Below, piece by piece: positions 7,824-17,071 of a stretch of DNA of 64,000 nucleotides. Each line of letters begins with the position of its first letter. Within the stretch, counting starts at the first letter, position 1. This DNA comes from Planctomycetaceae bacterium (lineage in GTDB: Bacteria; Planctomycetota; Planctomycetia; Pirellulales; Pirellulaceae). Position numbers and translations under genes: made by a program. The notes under the pieces were generated by a model that was given only the letters and a program-made list of their open reading frames with translations, was not told the origin of the DNA and did not search any database. Location of the stretch: contig RECD01000135.1 of the NCBI GenBank assembly GCA_007694185.1, positions 62,001 to 126,000 of the forward strand, given 5' to 3'.

Positions 7824-9347
7824 TCAATCCCCCGCGGCAGACTGAAAGGCCGATTCGTTCCACAAGGGGTCGTCTTTCTTGTATTGATCGAGTCGACGAT
7901 AGAGCGTCCGGGCGCCGATCCCCAAAACCTTGGCCGCCTCCTCCCGATTGCCACCGGTCAGTCGCAAGGTCTCTTCGATCGCCCACTTTTCGATCGACGC
8001 CAGCGACTGGCCGATCAGGACGGACTGGGTCACCGCTGCCGGCAGGGCCGCGATCGCCCCACCCTCGGGCGACTCGGACGAATCGATCAGTTCGGGGGGC
8101 AGGTCGTCCTCACCCAGAACGCCGTCGGTGTCGAGCACGACCATCGTCTCGACGAAATTTCGCAGTTGCCGAATATTGCCCGGCCAATCGTACGCGAAAA
8201 ATCGTTTGGTTACCGCAGGACTGAAGTGGGCAACCGGCTTGTCGTACCGCTTCAGAAACATTTTCCGGAAGTGATCCATCAGGGGGATCACGTCGTCACG
8301 CCGCTCGCGAAGGGGCGGCAATTCGACGGTGACCACCTTCAGCCGAAAGTAAAGGTCGTTCCGGAATGAGCCGTCCTCAACCATCTGTTCGAGCGGGCGG
8401 TTGGTGGCGGAAATCAGCCTGACATTCACCTTGATCGGCTTGTTGTCGCCCACCCGCGTGATCTTGTGTTCCTCGAGTACCCGCAACAATTTGATCTGCG
8501 TGCTCATCGGCATGTCGCCGACCTCGTCCAGGAACAGTGTGCCGCCGTTGGCGTATTCGAACGCGCCGACGCGGTCGCTGACGGCGTCCGTGAACGAGCC
8601 TTTGGCATGGCCGAACAGTTCGCTTTCGACCAGATTTTCGCTGACGGCCCGCGTGTTCAGGGCGACAATCCGTTTCCCCCGCCGAGGACTGTTCTGGTGA
8701 ATCGCCTGTGCGATCATCTCTTTCCCGGTTCCGCTTTCACCCGTGATCAACACCGTGGCGTCGGTGATCGCGATCCGCCGCAAACGGTCGATCACGTTTC
8801 GCATTTCCGCGCTGGTGTAGATGAAGCCCTCAAACCCGAACCGCTCGTCCAACCGCTGTCGTAACTCGGTGTTCGTCCGCCGCAGCGAAACCGCCTCAGC
8901 CGCCTTCTCGACGATCGCCCTCAACCGGACCGGTGTGATCGGCTTTTCGAGGAAATTGAATGCCCCTTTCTGCATCGCCTCGACCGCCAACGGGACGCTC
9001 GCGTGCCCGGTCACCAGCACCACCTCACAATCGGGCAACCGCTGGCGAGCGCTCGCCAGGATCTGCATCCCGTTGATTTCATTCATCACCATGTCTGTGA
9101 TGATGATGTCGAACGTTTCCCGCTCGATCAGGGCCGCCGCATCCGGACCGCTGGTCGCGACCTCACACCGATAGCCGACCTTTTCCAGACTCTCGCTCAT
9201 CGCCCGGGCGTGAGCCGCCTCGTTGTCAATGATCAGCAACCGCAAGTCGGCCGGGCGTAAGCCGCTCGCACAATGAGCGTTCGCGTCGGGTTCGGGTCCG
9301 CGTCCGCTCGCGTCCGCGGCCGAATTGGGATTGCTGGTGGAGATCAT
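7824..9347 (-). CDS. Sigma-54-dependent response regulator (NtrC family), variant GAFTGA loop
   Basis: 507 residues in the order receiver, AAA+ and Fis-type helix-turn-helix. The phosphoacceptor is probably Asp85 in IIITDMVMNEING. Walker A is GESGTGKE (about 203-210), the arginine-finger and sensor parts look complete (RNDLYFRLKVV, YDWPGNIRQLRN), and the HTH is EEAAKVLGIGARTLYRRL near the end. The sigma-54 contact loop reads GSFTDA (250-255) instead of GAFTGA. No histidine kinase is adjacent, so its partner lies elsewhere. Residues 1-33 are a low-complexity lead, and a downstream start cannot be excluded. It should activate sigma-54 promoters by ATP hydrolysis if the variant loop still engages sigma-54. 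Confidence 0.93.
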   Translation of the reverse strand: MISTSNPNSAADASGRGPEPDANAHCASGLRPADLRLLIIDNEAAHARAMSESLEKVGYRCEVATSGPDAAALIERETFDIIITDMVMNEINGMQILASARQRLPDCEVVLVTGHASVPLAVEAMQKGAFNFLEKPITPVRLRAIVEKAAEAVSLRRTNTELRQRLDERFGFEGFIYTSAEMRNVIDRLRRIAITDATVLITGESGTGKEMIAQAIHQNSPRRGKRIVALNTRAVSENLVESELFGHAKGSFTDAVSDRVGAFEYANGGTLFLDEVGDMPMSTQIKLLRVLEEHKITRVGDNKPIKVNVRLISATNRPLEQMVEDGSFRNDLYFRLKVVTVELPPLRERRDDVIPLMDHFRKMFLKRYDKPVAHFSPAVTKRFFAYDWPGNIRQLRNFVETMVVLDTDGVLGEDDLPPELIDSSESPEGGAIAALPAAVTQSVLIGQSLASIEKWAIEETLRLTGGNREEAAKVLGIGARTLYRRLDQYKKDDPLWNESAFQSAAGD

Positions 9348-9435
9348 GCCCCCAGTTTATGAAATCGCGTCGCCGACGCGACCCGTCATCTCGCCCCGAT
9401 TTCGGCCGGCGAAACGGCCATCCCCCCGATCCGCC

Positions 9436-10869
9436 CTACACCGCCGGGAGGTCGCCCGCGATCCGGGGTCGGTCCGATTCTTCCAGCACCGCGCGGATGG
9501 CATCCGCCAACGCCTCGGGGGCGGCATGGGAATAGTCGACGCCGATCGCGATTTTTCGCCGTAAGTCCTTGACCTGCACACGGCCGGCCTCCCACTCCTG
9601 GTCGCCGGCGACCACGGCGACTTCCATACCTTGCTCGTCGGCGTATTTCAGCTGGACGCCCAATTTGCGAGGCTCGGGGAACACCTCGACCCCCAGCCCG
9701 AGTCCCCGCAGGCGAGCCCCCATCGTCAGGTAATCATCCCGACGTGACGCATCGAACCAGGTGACCAGCACCGGGGCGGTAGCTCGTACCTTCGGTAAGC
9801 TGCCGAGCTTTTCCAACGCAGCGAGTAGGCGATCGAGGCCAAGTGAAGCACCGATTCCCGGGAGATGCTGCTTGGTATACAAGCCGGCCAAGTTGTCGTA
9901 CCTGCCGCCGCTGCAGACGCTGCCGATGCCGGGCAGATCATCGAGAAACGTCTCGACGATCACGCCGGTGTAGTAATCGAGCCCCCGGGCGATCGAGACG
10001 TCCAGGCAGAGCCGATCGGCTCGGGCCCCACCCGCCAACGCCCCGCGGATGACCTGAGCGAGTCGCTCGATGCCGGTCGCCGCGGTGGCGTTGCCCGACG
10101 TGATCCGACTGAGCGATTCCAAGACCTCCTCGGGAGTGCCCGAACACTCCGACAGTCGCAGCACCGCGTCGGCCTGGGCGGCGGTGATCGCCGCGGTCGA
10201 AACCATCTCTGCCGCCGTCCGTTCACGGCCGATTTTTGGAAGTTTATCCAACGCTCGCAGGACCGCGACCGAACGGTCTTCCAGGCCGAGTCCCTCCAGC
10301 AACCCGGACAGGATCTGACGGTTGTTAATCCGAATCTTGAACCGGTCGATGCCGATCGCCGACAACAGGGCATCGATCACCACCACCATTTCGATATCCG
10401 CCATCACCGACTCGGTGCCGACGGTGTCGAAATCGCATTGGTAGAACTCGCGATAACGGCCGGCTTGGGTATTCTCGCCCCGCCAAACCGGAGCGATGTG
10501 ATAGCGCTTGAAAGGGGTTTTCAGCTCCGCGATGTGCTGCGCGGCGAACCGCGCCAGGGGAACCGTCAAATCGAACCTCAGTCCGACTTCTCGACCGCCG
10601 TGATCGGTGAAGTGATAGAGTTGGCGGTCGGTCTCCTCACTCCCCTTGCCAACCAGAACCTCCAAGTACTCCAGGGCCGGGGTGTCGATCGGGGCAAACC
10701 CGAACGAACGAAAAGTCTGGCGGGCGGTTTCCATCAACCGCTCGCGGGGAATCATCGCCTCGGGCAAGTAATCGCGAAAACCCTTCAGGGTTCGCGGGGA
10801 AATCAGCGATCGATTCAACTTCAAGGGGTCCGGAGTGGCTGGGGGATAGGAATACGGGGTACCGTCCAA
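9436..10869 (-). CDS. hisS: Histidyl-tRNA synthetase
   Basis: Class II aminoacyl-tRNA synthetase that charges tRNA-His; cytoplasmic homodimer in the family. The 477 residues start with a short extra lead, then TLKGFRDYLPE. Motif 2 material is in LRFDLTVPLARF and FYQCDFDTVG. The histidine-binding signature is ARGLDYYTGVIVE. A C-terminal anticodon-binding domain begins around residue 370 (APVLVTWFD). The ATG at 10869 is the longest start; the true one could be a few codons later. It lies downstream of the VWA gene on the minus strand. Confidence 0.96.
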   Translation of the reverse strand: MDGTPYSYPPATPDPLKLNRSLISPRTLKGFRDYLPEAMIPRERLMETARQTFRSFGFAPIDTPALEYLEVLVGKGSEETDRQLYHFTDHGGREVGLRFDLTVPLARFAAQHIAELKTPFKRYHIAPVWRGENTQAGRYREFYQCDFDTVGTESVMADIEMVVVIDALLSAIGIDRFKIRINNRQILSGLLEGLGLEDRSVAVLRALDKLPKIGRERTAAEMVSTAAITAAQADAVLRLSECSGTPEEVLESLSRITSGNATAATGIERLAQVIRGALAGGARADRLCLDVSIARGLDYYTGVIVETFLDDLPGIGSVCSGGRYDNLAGLYTKQHLPGIGASLGLDRLLAALEKLGSLPKVRATAPVLVTWFDASRRDDYLTMGARLRGLGLGVEVFPEPRKLGVQLKYADEQGMEVAVVAGDQEWEAGRVQVKDLRRKIAIGVDYSHAAPEALADAIRAVLEESDRPRIAGDLPAV

Positions 10870-10973
10870 GGCACGATCGCCGACGGGTGCGGTCGCGATC
10901 TACCGCTCACCGGCGGCGGCCGACTCGTAGCAAACCCGGTCGACCCGTCCCCGTCAAGCCGTTCAATGCGGGC

Positions 10974-12671
10974 TCAACTGATGATATCCCTTCGCTGGCT
11001 GATGTAATCCCAAACGACGAACCGATCGAGATCTTTGCCGCTGGTGAAGAACACCCGGCCGCGGGTGCTCTCGGCCAGGCGATAGGCGAAACGGATGTCC
11101 TCTTCACTCTGCGACCAACTGGGAATCAAAAACAGGTTGATCGTAATCCCCTCACGCATGCACAACGCCCCTTCCCGCATCGTAGCCGCCTCGGTTCGGG
11201 GGTGGGGCGGATAGAGCATGTACAGCCAGTTGTCTTCGAAGTGCGCTGTCGGCAATCCGTCGGTGATCAGCACGATCTGGCGGTTCGGCGTGTCGACCCC
11301 AGCCAAGTGCTGACGAGCCAGCCGCAGCGAATGTTGAATGTTGGTGAAGTGGGGATGAATCAGCGACTCGGCCATGTCATCGCGACTCATGTCCGCCTTC
11401 AACTGCACCCAGGGGTCGTGAATCGTAACCGGCTTGGGCATCATGTTCACGATTTCGCCGGCGGCCCGCGATTTGGCAAAGGTGTACATCTCGATGAATC
11501 GCAAGAAATCACCGGGGTACTCGGACTGAATCAGACCCTGCAACGCCAACGCCATTCGTTTGACGTGAATGTATTGGCCGTCGTACCGCATCGACCCGCT
11601 CATATCCATGATCACGCAGGTCGCGCATTTGGGGTGATTGCGAGTCTTATGCACGACCAAATCGCGGCTGTGAAGCCGCAGCGGCTCGTCCGTCCCCTGC
11701 CGCAGCATCGCGTTGATGACCGACTGGGTTATGTCGAGATTGGCGACGCTGTCGCCGAATTCGTAGGGCTTCGTCTGCTGCAACTCCACCGCCCCCTCGC
11801 CGACGACATTGCCTTCATGACGACCGCTCCGGGAAGCTTGCAGTTGACTAAAAATCCGGCTCAATAACCGCCCTTGGAAAATCTTGTAGGCCTTGGGGGT
11901 CAACCGAAAGCCGCCCTGTTTATCGCTTTCCAGACCCTGCCGTTCCGCCTGTTCGCGCATCAGGTTTTCGACCTGACGTCGCATCTCCTCGAGTTGCTCC
12001 ATGTCACCGGGCTGAGCGAACTCGCTCAGCATCTCCATGTCGATCAACGCCAACTGGGCGTTCTTGGATGCCTCTTCGAGTTGTCGCAGCAACTCGTCGA
12101 TCTTCTCCAACTCCTCCTTGACCTGCAGCGCCTCCGGAACTGTCAGCGAGGTTTGGCCGGTAAACTCGTACTTGCTCGCCAGTTCCTGAATTTGATGCTT
12201 CTCAACCATCCGCTCGCTGACCCGCAGCAACCCGCTCGCCAACGGCCCCTGCTCGTCACCGACGCGATACCACAGTCGCTCGATCTCGTACGGCTGCTCC
12301 TCGCGAACCGCCCGCTGGTAGCGATCCCGCAGGGCCGCGGTGATGGGGACGGACTGAGCCGCTTTGGCGAGCGCCTTGCGAGCCTTTTTTTGAACGCTTG
12401 ACGTCTCGTAAGTTTCCAAGATCCGGCGTTTGCGTTGCTCCAGCAATTCACGGAGCTGATCGAGCGTCGGTCCCAAACCGGCGATCTGGCTGGGATCCAA
12501 ACGGATGGCCCGCGCGAGCTCGTCCTCGCTGAACTCTCGAAAATCCCCGTAGGCCAACGCGTGCTCGAACGCGGGGCCGACGAGATCGGGTGGCGGTTGC
12601 GTCGGGCTGGGAAAATTCGTCGGATCGTACTTTTGATAGGCGTGGATAACGCCGCCATGAGGGGATGGCAT
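10974..12671 (-). CDS. VWA-domain protein with long helical N-terminal region
   Basis: 565 residues with no signal peptide or clear membrane segment. The first ~300 residues are rich in charged helix-forming sequence (for example EELEKIDELLRQLEEAS), suggesting coiled coil. The C-terminal part is a von Willebrand A domain with an intact MIDAS (IMDMSGSMRYDG) and the later VLITDGLPT strand. In many bacteria such proteins work with a MoxR-type AAA+ ATPase, but none is present here. The gene is 104 bp upstream of hisS on the same strand. The pattern is familiar from planctomycete genomes, but the job is unknown. Confidence 0.88.
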   Translation of the reverse strand: MPSPHGGVIHAYQKYDPTNFPSPTQPPPDLVGPAFEHALAYGDFREFSEDELARAIRLDPSQIAGLGPTLDQLRELLEQRKRRILETYETSSVQKKARKALAKAAQSVPITAALRDRYQRAVREEQPYEIERLWYRVGDEQGPLASGLLRVSERMVEKHQIQELASKYEFTGQTSLTVPEALQVKEELEKIDELLRQLEEASKNAQLALIDMEMLSEFAQPGDMEQLEEMRRQVENLMREQAERQGLESDKQGGFRLTPKAYKIFQGRLLSRIFSQLQASRSGRHEGNVVGEGAVELQQTKPYEFGDSVANLDITQSVINAMLRQGTDEPLRLHSRDLVVHKTRNHPKCATCVIMDMSGSMRYDGQYIHVKRMALALQGLIQSEYPGDFLRFIEMYTFAKSRAAGEIVNMMPKPVTIHDPWVQLKADMSRDDMAESLIHPHFTNIQHSLRLARQHLAGVDTPNRQIVLITDGLPTAHFEDNWLYMLYPPHPRTEAATMREGALCMREGITINLFLIPSWSQSEEDIRFAYRLAESTRGRVFFTSGKDLDRFVVWDYISQRRDIIS

Positions 12672-12782
12672 GAGCGGGAGTGTCCCGAGGGTTGACGAAC
12701 GCGAAGCGGGTCGCGGGATCGGATCGGATGGCGGACGCGACCGCTACAAACCGGTCGCTCGTCAGTTGCATCCGCGGTCAGC

Positions 12783-13838
12783 TCAACGACGGTCGGGGTG
12801 ATCCAGCAATCGCCGGAAAAAATCGACCATCGAATCTGCGGTCCGCGGGTTAAGAAACGTCAGCAGGTGGCCCTGGTTCTCGAACGAGATGAACTCGCTA
12901 TTCACGCCGAGCTCGCGATGCTGCCGGTAAAGCGATCGGCTGCCCTCCACGGGAACGATCGAGTCCTTCAAGCCGTGAATGAACAGCGTCGGGACATCTC
13001 CGGACGAGGCGTGCGTTAGCGGCGAAGCGCTCGCATAGACTTCCGGAATCTGCTCGAAGCTACCCCCCAGGAAAAACCCCAGGCCGCCGACCGCGGCCGG
13101 CAGGTCCGTCAAGTCGCAGGGTGGCCCGCCGGCACAAACCGCCAGCGGGGTCGTCATGTTAACCCAGCGAGGGTCGTCGACTTGCCAACCACTGGTCGCG
13201 TTCACGACGGCGGCCGGTTCGTCAGCCAAGGTGCCGATCAGACAGGCGAGGTGCCCGCCGGCGCTGTAACCGAACAAACCGATCTTTTGCGGGTCAACGC
13301 CGAGCGACTCGTGGCTGGAAACGACCCAGCGGATAGCTGACCGAACGTCATCGAGTTGCGCGGGAAACTTCCATTTTGGCGCCAGCCGATAATCGATCGC
13401 GATCGCCACAAACCCCTCGCGGGCCAGTCGCAAGGCGAAGCCACCCATCATGTGCCGGGAACCACTCGACCAGGCACCGCCGTGAATCAGCAACACAACG
13501 GGTCGCCCGATAGACGCCTCGCCCGACGTGATCGGTGTGTAAACATCGCACTTCAACTCCGTCTGTTCCGGCGTGTCGAACACGATCCCCCGATCGACCT
13601 CCACGGCGAACCCGCTCATCGCGTCAGCAGCGGTGGCTACCGGAAGTGGGTTCGCCAGGCTTTGTAAACCGACGATCAGTCCGACCAGCAACGAACCGAC
13701 AGGGGACCGAGGCCGACGAGACGGTCCGGAGCTTCGGTAGCGACAAGCAGCGGGCCCGACCGCTGGGGAGATCGGGGAGATCGCGGCAGCCGAACTTGGA
13801 CAGGCCGACGTTGTCGGAAGCTGGGGGAATGCGATCAT
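12783..13838 (-). CDS. Exported alpha/beta hydrolase (esterase/lipase-like)
   Basis: About 351 residues from the ATG at 13838; a longer reading to 13946 is possible but looks non-coding. A basic, then hydrophobic stretch (SLLVGLIVGLQSLA) resembles a signal peptide or anchor. The hydrolase core shows the oxyanion HGGAWSSGSR, the nucleophile elbow GYSAGGHLA, an acid in HGLKDSIVP and the final His in ENQGHLLTF, so the triad is complete. This layout fits hormone-sensitive-lipase or acetyl-esterase families acting on short esters, possibly polysaccharide acetyl groups outside the cytoplasm. It is divergent from ribBA. Confidence 0.86.
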   Translation of the reverse strand: MIAFPQLPTTSACPSSAAAISPISPAVGPAACRYRSSGPSRRPRSPVGSLLVGLIVGLQSLANPLPVATAADAMSGFAVEVDRGIVFDTPEQTELKCDVYTPITSGEASIGRPVVLLIHGGAWSSGSRHMMGGFALRLAREGFVAIAIDYRLAPKWKFPAQLDDVRSAIRWVVSSHESLGVDPQKIGLFGYSAGGHLACLIGTLADEPAAVVNATSGWQVDDPRWVNMTTPLAVCAGGPPCDLTDLPAAVGGLGFFLGGSFEQIPEVYASASPLTHASSGDVPTLFIHGLKDSIVPVEGSRSLYRQHRELGVNSEFISFENQGHLLTFLNPRTADSMVDFFRRLLDHPDRR

Positions 13839-13880
13839 TTTTGCAGGGTCGAGCCAAAACGGGGATCGGGGTGGCAACCG

Positions 13881-13910
13881 CTGACGGATCGGGCTCGCCG
13901 TCCCTATAGT
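13881..13910 (+). promoter_or_regulatory. Candidate sigma-70 type promoter for ribBA
   Basis: A -35-like CTGACG and a -10-like TATAGT are separated by 18 bases, about 130 bases before the ribBA start. The match is 4/6 and 5/6 to the E. coli consensus. No FMN-riboswitch consensus was recognised in the leader between this site and the start codon. This is pattern reading only. Confidence 0.35.
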
Positions 13911-14038
13911 ATGCGTCAGGGCCAAGGGGCGTCGGCAGCTAACCAAGAAGCGAGCGGTTGGCGTCGGCTCCGGGGCCGAGTTTTCGGCCTCTTCATCGAG
14001 CCGGAAGCCAAGCTCATCGATTTTATCGGAAATGGTGC

Positions 14039-15250
14039 ATGTCGAGTCAGTTCAATACGGTCCCTGAGGCGGTCGACGCGATCGCCCGCGGGGAAGTGAT
14101 CATCGTCGTCGATGCCGAAGACCGGGAGAATGAAGGTGACTTCATCTGCGCCGCGGAGAAGGTCACGCCCGAGTCGATCAACTTCATGCTGGGGGGACGC
14201 GGCCAGCTCTGTGTTTCGATCCTGCCGGAGGCCTGCCAGCGGCTCGAACTGTCGCCGATCGTGCTGCAAAACGACGCGCCGTTGAAAACCGCCTTTCTCA
14301 CCCCGGTCGACATCCGCTCCGCGAAGACGGGGATCACTGCGGCGGAACGCTGCGAGACGATCCGACGCTTGGCCGCTCCGGAAAGCCGAGCCGATGAGTT
14401 CGTACGCCCCGGCCATGTTTACCCGCTGCTGGCAAAGGAGGGCGGTGTGCTCCGGCGGGCCGGCCATACCGAAGCCGCGGCCGACTTGGCAAAAATGGCC
14501 GGACTGCAACCGGCCGGGGCGCTGTGCGAAGTCCTAGCGGACAGCGGCGACCGAGCAAACCGAGACGAATTGCTGGCGATCGCCGATCGGAAGCAACTGA
14601 AAATCATTAGCATCGAGCAACTGATCGCCCACCGGCGAGTCAGCGAAAAGCTGGTCAGCCGTTCGGCATCTTCTTCCTTACCGACGCGTTACGGCGAATT
14701 CACGATACACGTCTACGCGGTCCGGTATGAAGCCCAAGAACCGATCGCCCTCGTCAAGGGCGACCTGCTGGCACCCGGCCCCCCGCCGTTGGTGCGGATG
14801 CACAGCAGTTGCTTCACGGGGGATTTGGTCGCCTCCTTGCGTTGCGATTGTGGTGACCAATTGCAGATGGCCCTCAACCGAATCGGCGAGGAAGGTCGCG
14901 GGGCGCTGATTTACCTGCCACAGGAGGGCCGTGGGATCGGGCTGGCACAGAAAATCCGTGCCTACGCATTGCAAGACAACGGCTTGGACACGGTCGAAGC
15001 CAATCACGCTTTGGGATTCAAGGCCGATATGCGAGACTACGGCGTGGGGCTGCAGATCCTCAAGGACCTTGGTTTAACCGAAGTCCGACTGCTGACGAAC
15101 AATCCCAAGAAGACCGAAGCCTTCAATCTGCGTGGTTTTGACCTGCGGGTCGTCGACCAAGTGCCGATCCTGCCACCGGTGAACGTTCACAACGTGAAGT
15201 ACTTGGAAACGAAACGCACCAAAATGGGTCATAAACTGCCCGAATCATGA
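14039..15250 (+). CDS. ribBA: Bifunctional DHBP synthase / GTP cyclohydrolase II
   Basis: Makes both precursors of riboflavin: the N-terminal RibB half forms 3,4-dihydroxy-2-butanone 4-phosphate from ribulose 5-phosphate, and the C-terminal RibA half opens GTP. The 403-residue length is normal for the fusion. RibB signatures are DAEDRENEGDF (about 26) and RAGHTEA (about 141). RibA starts near residue 210 and carries the zinc cluster SSCFTGDLVASLRCDCGD and the GTP-binding QEGRGIGLAQKI. The start is the ATG at 14039, because upstream sequence in frame is Arg-rich and non-coding in look. Its stop overlaps the tyrA start by four bases (ATGA), indicating translational coupling. Confidence 0.96.
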   Translation: MSSQFNTVPEAVDAIARGEVIIVVDAEDRENEGDFICAAEKVTPESINFMLGGRGQLCVSILPEACQRLELSPIVLQNDAPLKTAFLTPVDIRSAKTGITAAERCETIRRLAAPESRADEFVRPGHVYPLLAKEGGVLRRAGHTEAAADLAKMAGLQPAGALCEVLADSGDRANRDELLAIADRKQLKIISIEQLIAHRRVSEKLVSRSASSSLPTRYGEFTIHVYAVRYEAQEPIALVKGDLLAPGPPPLVRMHSSCFTGDLVASLRCDCGDQLQMALNRIGEEGRGALIYLPQEGRGIGLAQKIRAYALQDNGLDTVEANHALGFKADMRDYGVGLQILKDLGLTEVRLLTNNPKKTEAFNLRGFDLRVVDQVPILPPVNVHNVKYLETKRTKMGHKLPES

Positions 15251-16200
15251 GTTTACCGGAGACCCCTCGCGGGGCGGCCGCGGCAAACTCCGCACCCCTC
15301 GCATACCCAGCCCCCGCAACCGCCGTCGACCCGTGGGAAGCCTCGCCCCCGAGGCGGATTGCGATCCTCGGAGTCGGACTGTTGGGTGGTTCCTTCGGCT
15401 TGGCCGCTCGAAAACGGTTTCCCGAAGCGCTCGTCGTGGGGATGTCACGCAACGATTCCTCCAGGCAGGCAGCCCTCGATCGTGGCACGATCGATGAGGC
15501 CACCGCAGACCCTCAAGAAGCTTGTCGGGACGCCGATCTGGTCGTCATCGCCACCCCGGTGGACCACATCGCACCGCTGGCGATTCGTGCCGCCGCAAAC
15601 TGCCGTCCGGAAGCCCTGGTGACCGATTTGGGCAGCACGAAACAGGCCTTGGTCGCGGCGATCGAGTCCGACCCCCAGGCACGCCGAGCCTTCGTCGGTG
15701 CCCATCCGGTCGCGGGTGGAGAAAAAACGGGTGCCGAACATGCCCGCGACGACCTCTTTCAAGACCGTCCGGTCATCTTGACGCCGACGCCCGACACCGA
15801 TCCGAGACAGCTGGCCAAGTCGATCCGATTGTGGGAAGCCTTCGGGGCCCGCGTCTTTCAAATGTCGCCAGCCGAGCATGACCAGTGGCTTGCCCGGATC
15901 AGCCACGTGCCACACTTGGTCGCCTCGATGCTGGCCAACCTGCCCCCCGAAGCGGCCCGGCCCTTGGTCGGTGGAGGTTGGCTCGACACGACCCGGGTCG
16001 CCTCAGGCTCGCCGGAAATGTGGCTCGCGATCTGTCAGGCCAACCGAGAAGCCATCGTCGCGGGATTGGACGAGGCGATCCTCGCGTTGTCCCAATTCCG
16101 CCGAGCGGTCGCCGACGGAGACCGGGACGAACTGTTGGAACGGCTCGGATCCGCCAAGCTCCGTCGCGACACCTGGCTGCGTCCGGTTGGTGATCACTGA
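15247..16200 (+). CDS. tyrA: Prephenate/arogenate dehydrogenase
   Basis: NAD(P)-dependent oxidative decarboxylation of prephenate or arogenate on the way to tyrosine. The 317 residues carry a Rossmann motif IAILGVGLLGGSFG (about 38), followed by ATPVDHI and TDLGSTK. The catalytic-region motif VGAHPVAGGEKTGAEH (about 155) is typical for TyrA. A helical C-terminal dimerisation region follows. No ACT domain is seen. The first ~35 residues are an Ala/Pro-rich lead that may not be structured. The gene is coupled to ribBA by an ATGA overlap, although riboflavin and tyrosine pathways share no step. Confidence 0.92.
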   Translation: MSLPETPRGAAAANSAPLAYPAPATAVDPWEASPPRRIAILGVGLLGGSFGLAARKRFPEALVVGMSRNDSSRQAALDRGTIDEATADPQEACRDADLVVIATPVDHIAPLAIRAAANCRPEALVTDLGSTKQALVAAIESDPQARRAFVGAHPVAGGEKTGAEHARDDLFQDRPVILTPTPDTDPRQLAKSIRLWEAFGARVFQMSPAEHDQWLARISHVPHLVASMLANLPPEAARPLVGGGWLDTTRVASGSPEMWLAICQANREAIVAGLDEAILALSQFRRAVADGDRDELLERLGSAKLRRDTWLRPVGDH

Positions 16201-16231
16201 CGGATGAAGTCCGCCCCGCAACCGGACAAGC

Positions 16232-17038
16232 TCATTCGGTCGGCCGCATCGCGTCGGTGATGACTTCGCGGTCGAAGTAATTGATCGACATCCCGGCATC
16301 GACGACCAGCGATTGAGACGTGATACCGGAAGCCCGGGGGCTGAGTAAAAAGACGGCTGCGGATGCGACCTCATCCGTCGTGACCGCGCGTTTTCTCGGG
16401 ATCACCCGCTCTGCATAGAGATACGCGTCGACGTAGCCCGGGATCCCCGCCGAAGCGCTCGTCTTCAACAACCCGGCCGCGACGGCATTGAAACGCACTT
16501 CGGTATCGTGACTGAACGACTTGGTCAAAAACGCCAACGAGGACTCCAGGGCCGCCTTGACCGGAGCCATGTAGCCGTAGCTTTCGCTCGCCATCCGCGT
16601 GGTGCTGATGCCGATCGTGACGACGCTCGCGTCGGACAACAGACAATCTTTCAGCGCCCCGCAGACGGCGATCAGCGAATAGGCTGAGATGTCGACCGCC
16701 TGCAAAAATTGGGCCCGGCCGGTCTCGTGAAAGGGGCGAATTCCCTCGGAATAGTCGGCGAACGCGATCGAATGCACCAAGCCTGCCAACCGGACGCCGT
16801 CGCGCCGCAGCGCTGCGGACAGTTCGTCGATCTGCGTCTGATCGGCCACATCGCAGACGAAAATCCGTTTCCCCGCGAGCAACTTCGCGAGGCTCTCCCG
16901 CCGGTCCTCGCTGCGAACGCTGTAGATCACCTCCGCACCGACCGCTTCCAGCTGGCAAGCGATCCGGAACGCGACACTTTTTTTATTGGCCACGCCCATG
17001 ACCAAAATGGTGCGTCCGGCAAGTCCCAAAAAGTCCAT
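16232..17038 (-). CDS. fabI: Enoyl-ACP reductase, FabI-like
   Basis: Short-chain dehydrogenase fold catalysing the last reduction step of each fatty acid elongation cycle. The 268 residues contain FabI-type landmarks: [14 protein letters not shown] near the N-terminus, [10 protein letters not shown] (about 87) and SASAGIPGY (about 195). The catalytic Tyr-x6-Lys is kept (Tyr154, Lys161). The second conserved tyrosine of FabI, ten residues before the catalytic one, is Ile144 here, and the usual YGGE-like segment is [11 protein letters not shown]. The gene follows fabZ on the same strand with a 33-bp gap, which supports the fatty-acid role. Confidence 0.85.
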   Translation of the reverse strand: MDFLGLAGRTILVMGVANKKSVAFRIACQLEAVGAEVIYSVRSEDRRESLAKLLAGKRIFVCDVADQTQIDELSAALRRDGVRLAGLVHSIAFADYSEGIRPFHETGRAQFLQAVDISAYSLIAVCGALKDCLLSDASVVTIGISTTRMASESYGYMAPVKAALESSLAFLTKSFSHDTEVRFNAVAAGLLKTSASAGIPGYVDAYLYAERVIPRKRAVTTDEVASAAVFLLSPRASGITSQSLVVDAGMSINYFDREVITDAMRPTE

Positions 17039-17071
17039 GTCGAGGGTCCTGGAGGTTGCTGGGAACCGCGA

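Noticed and set aside
13839-14038. Possible FMN riboswitch before ribBA
   Set aside because: None of the conserved RFN blocks were found; only a candidate promoter is visible.
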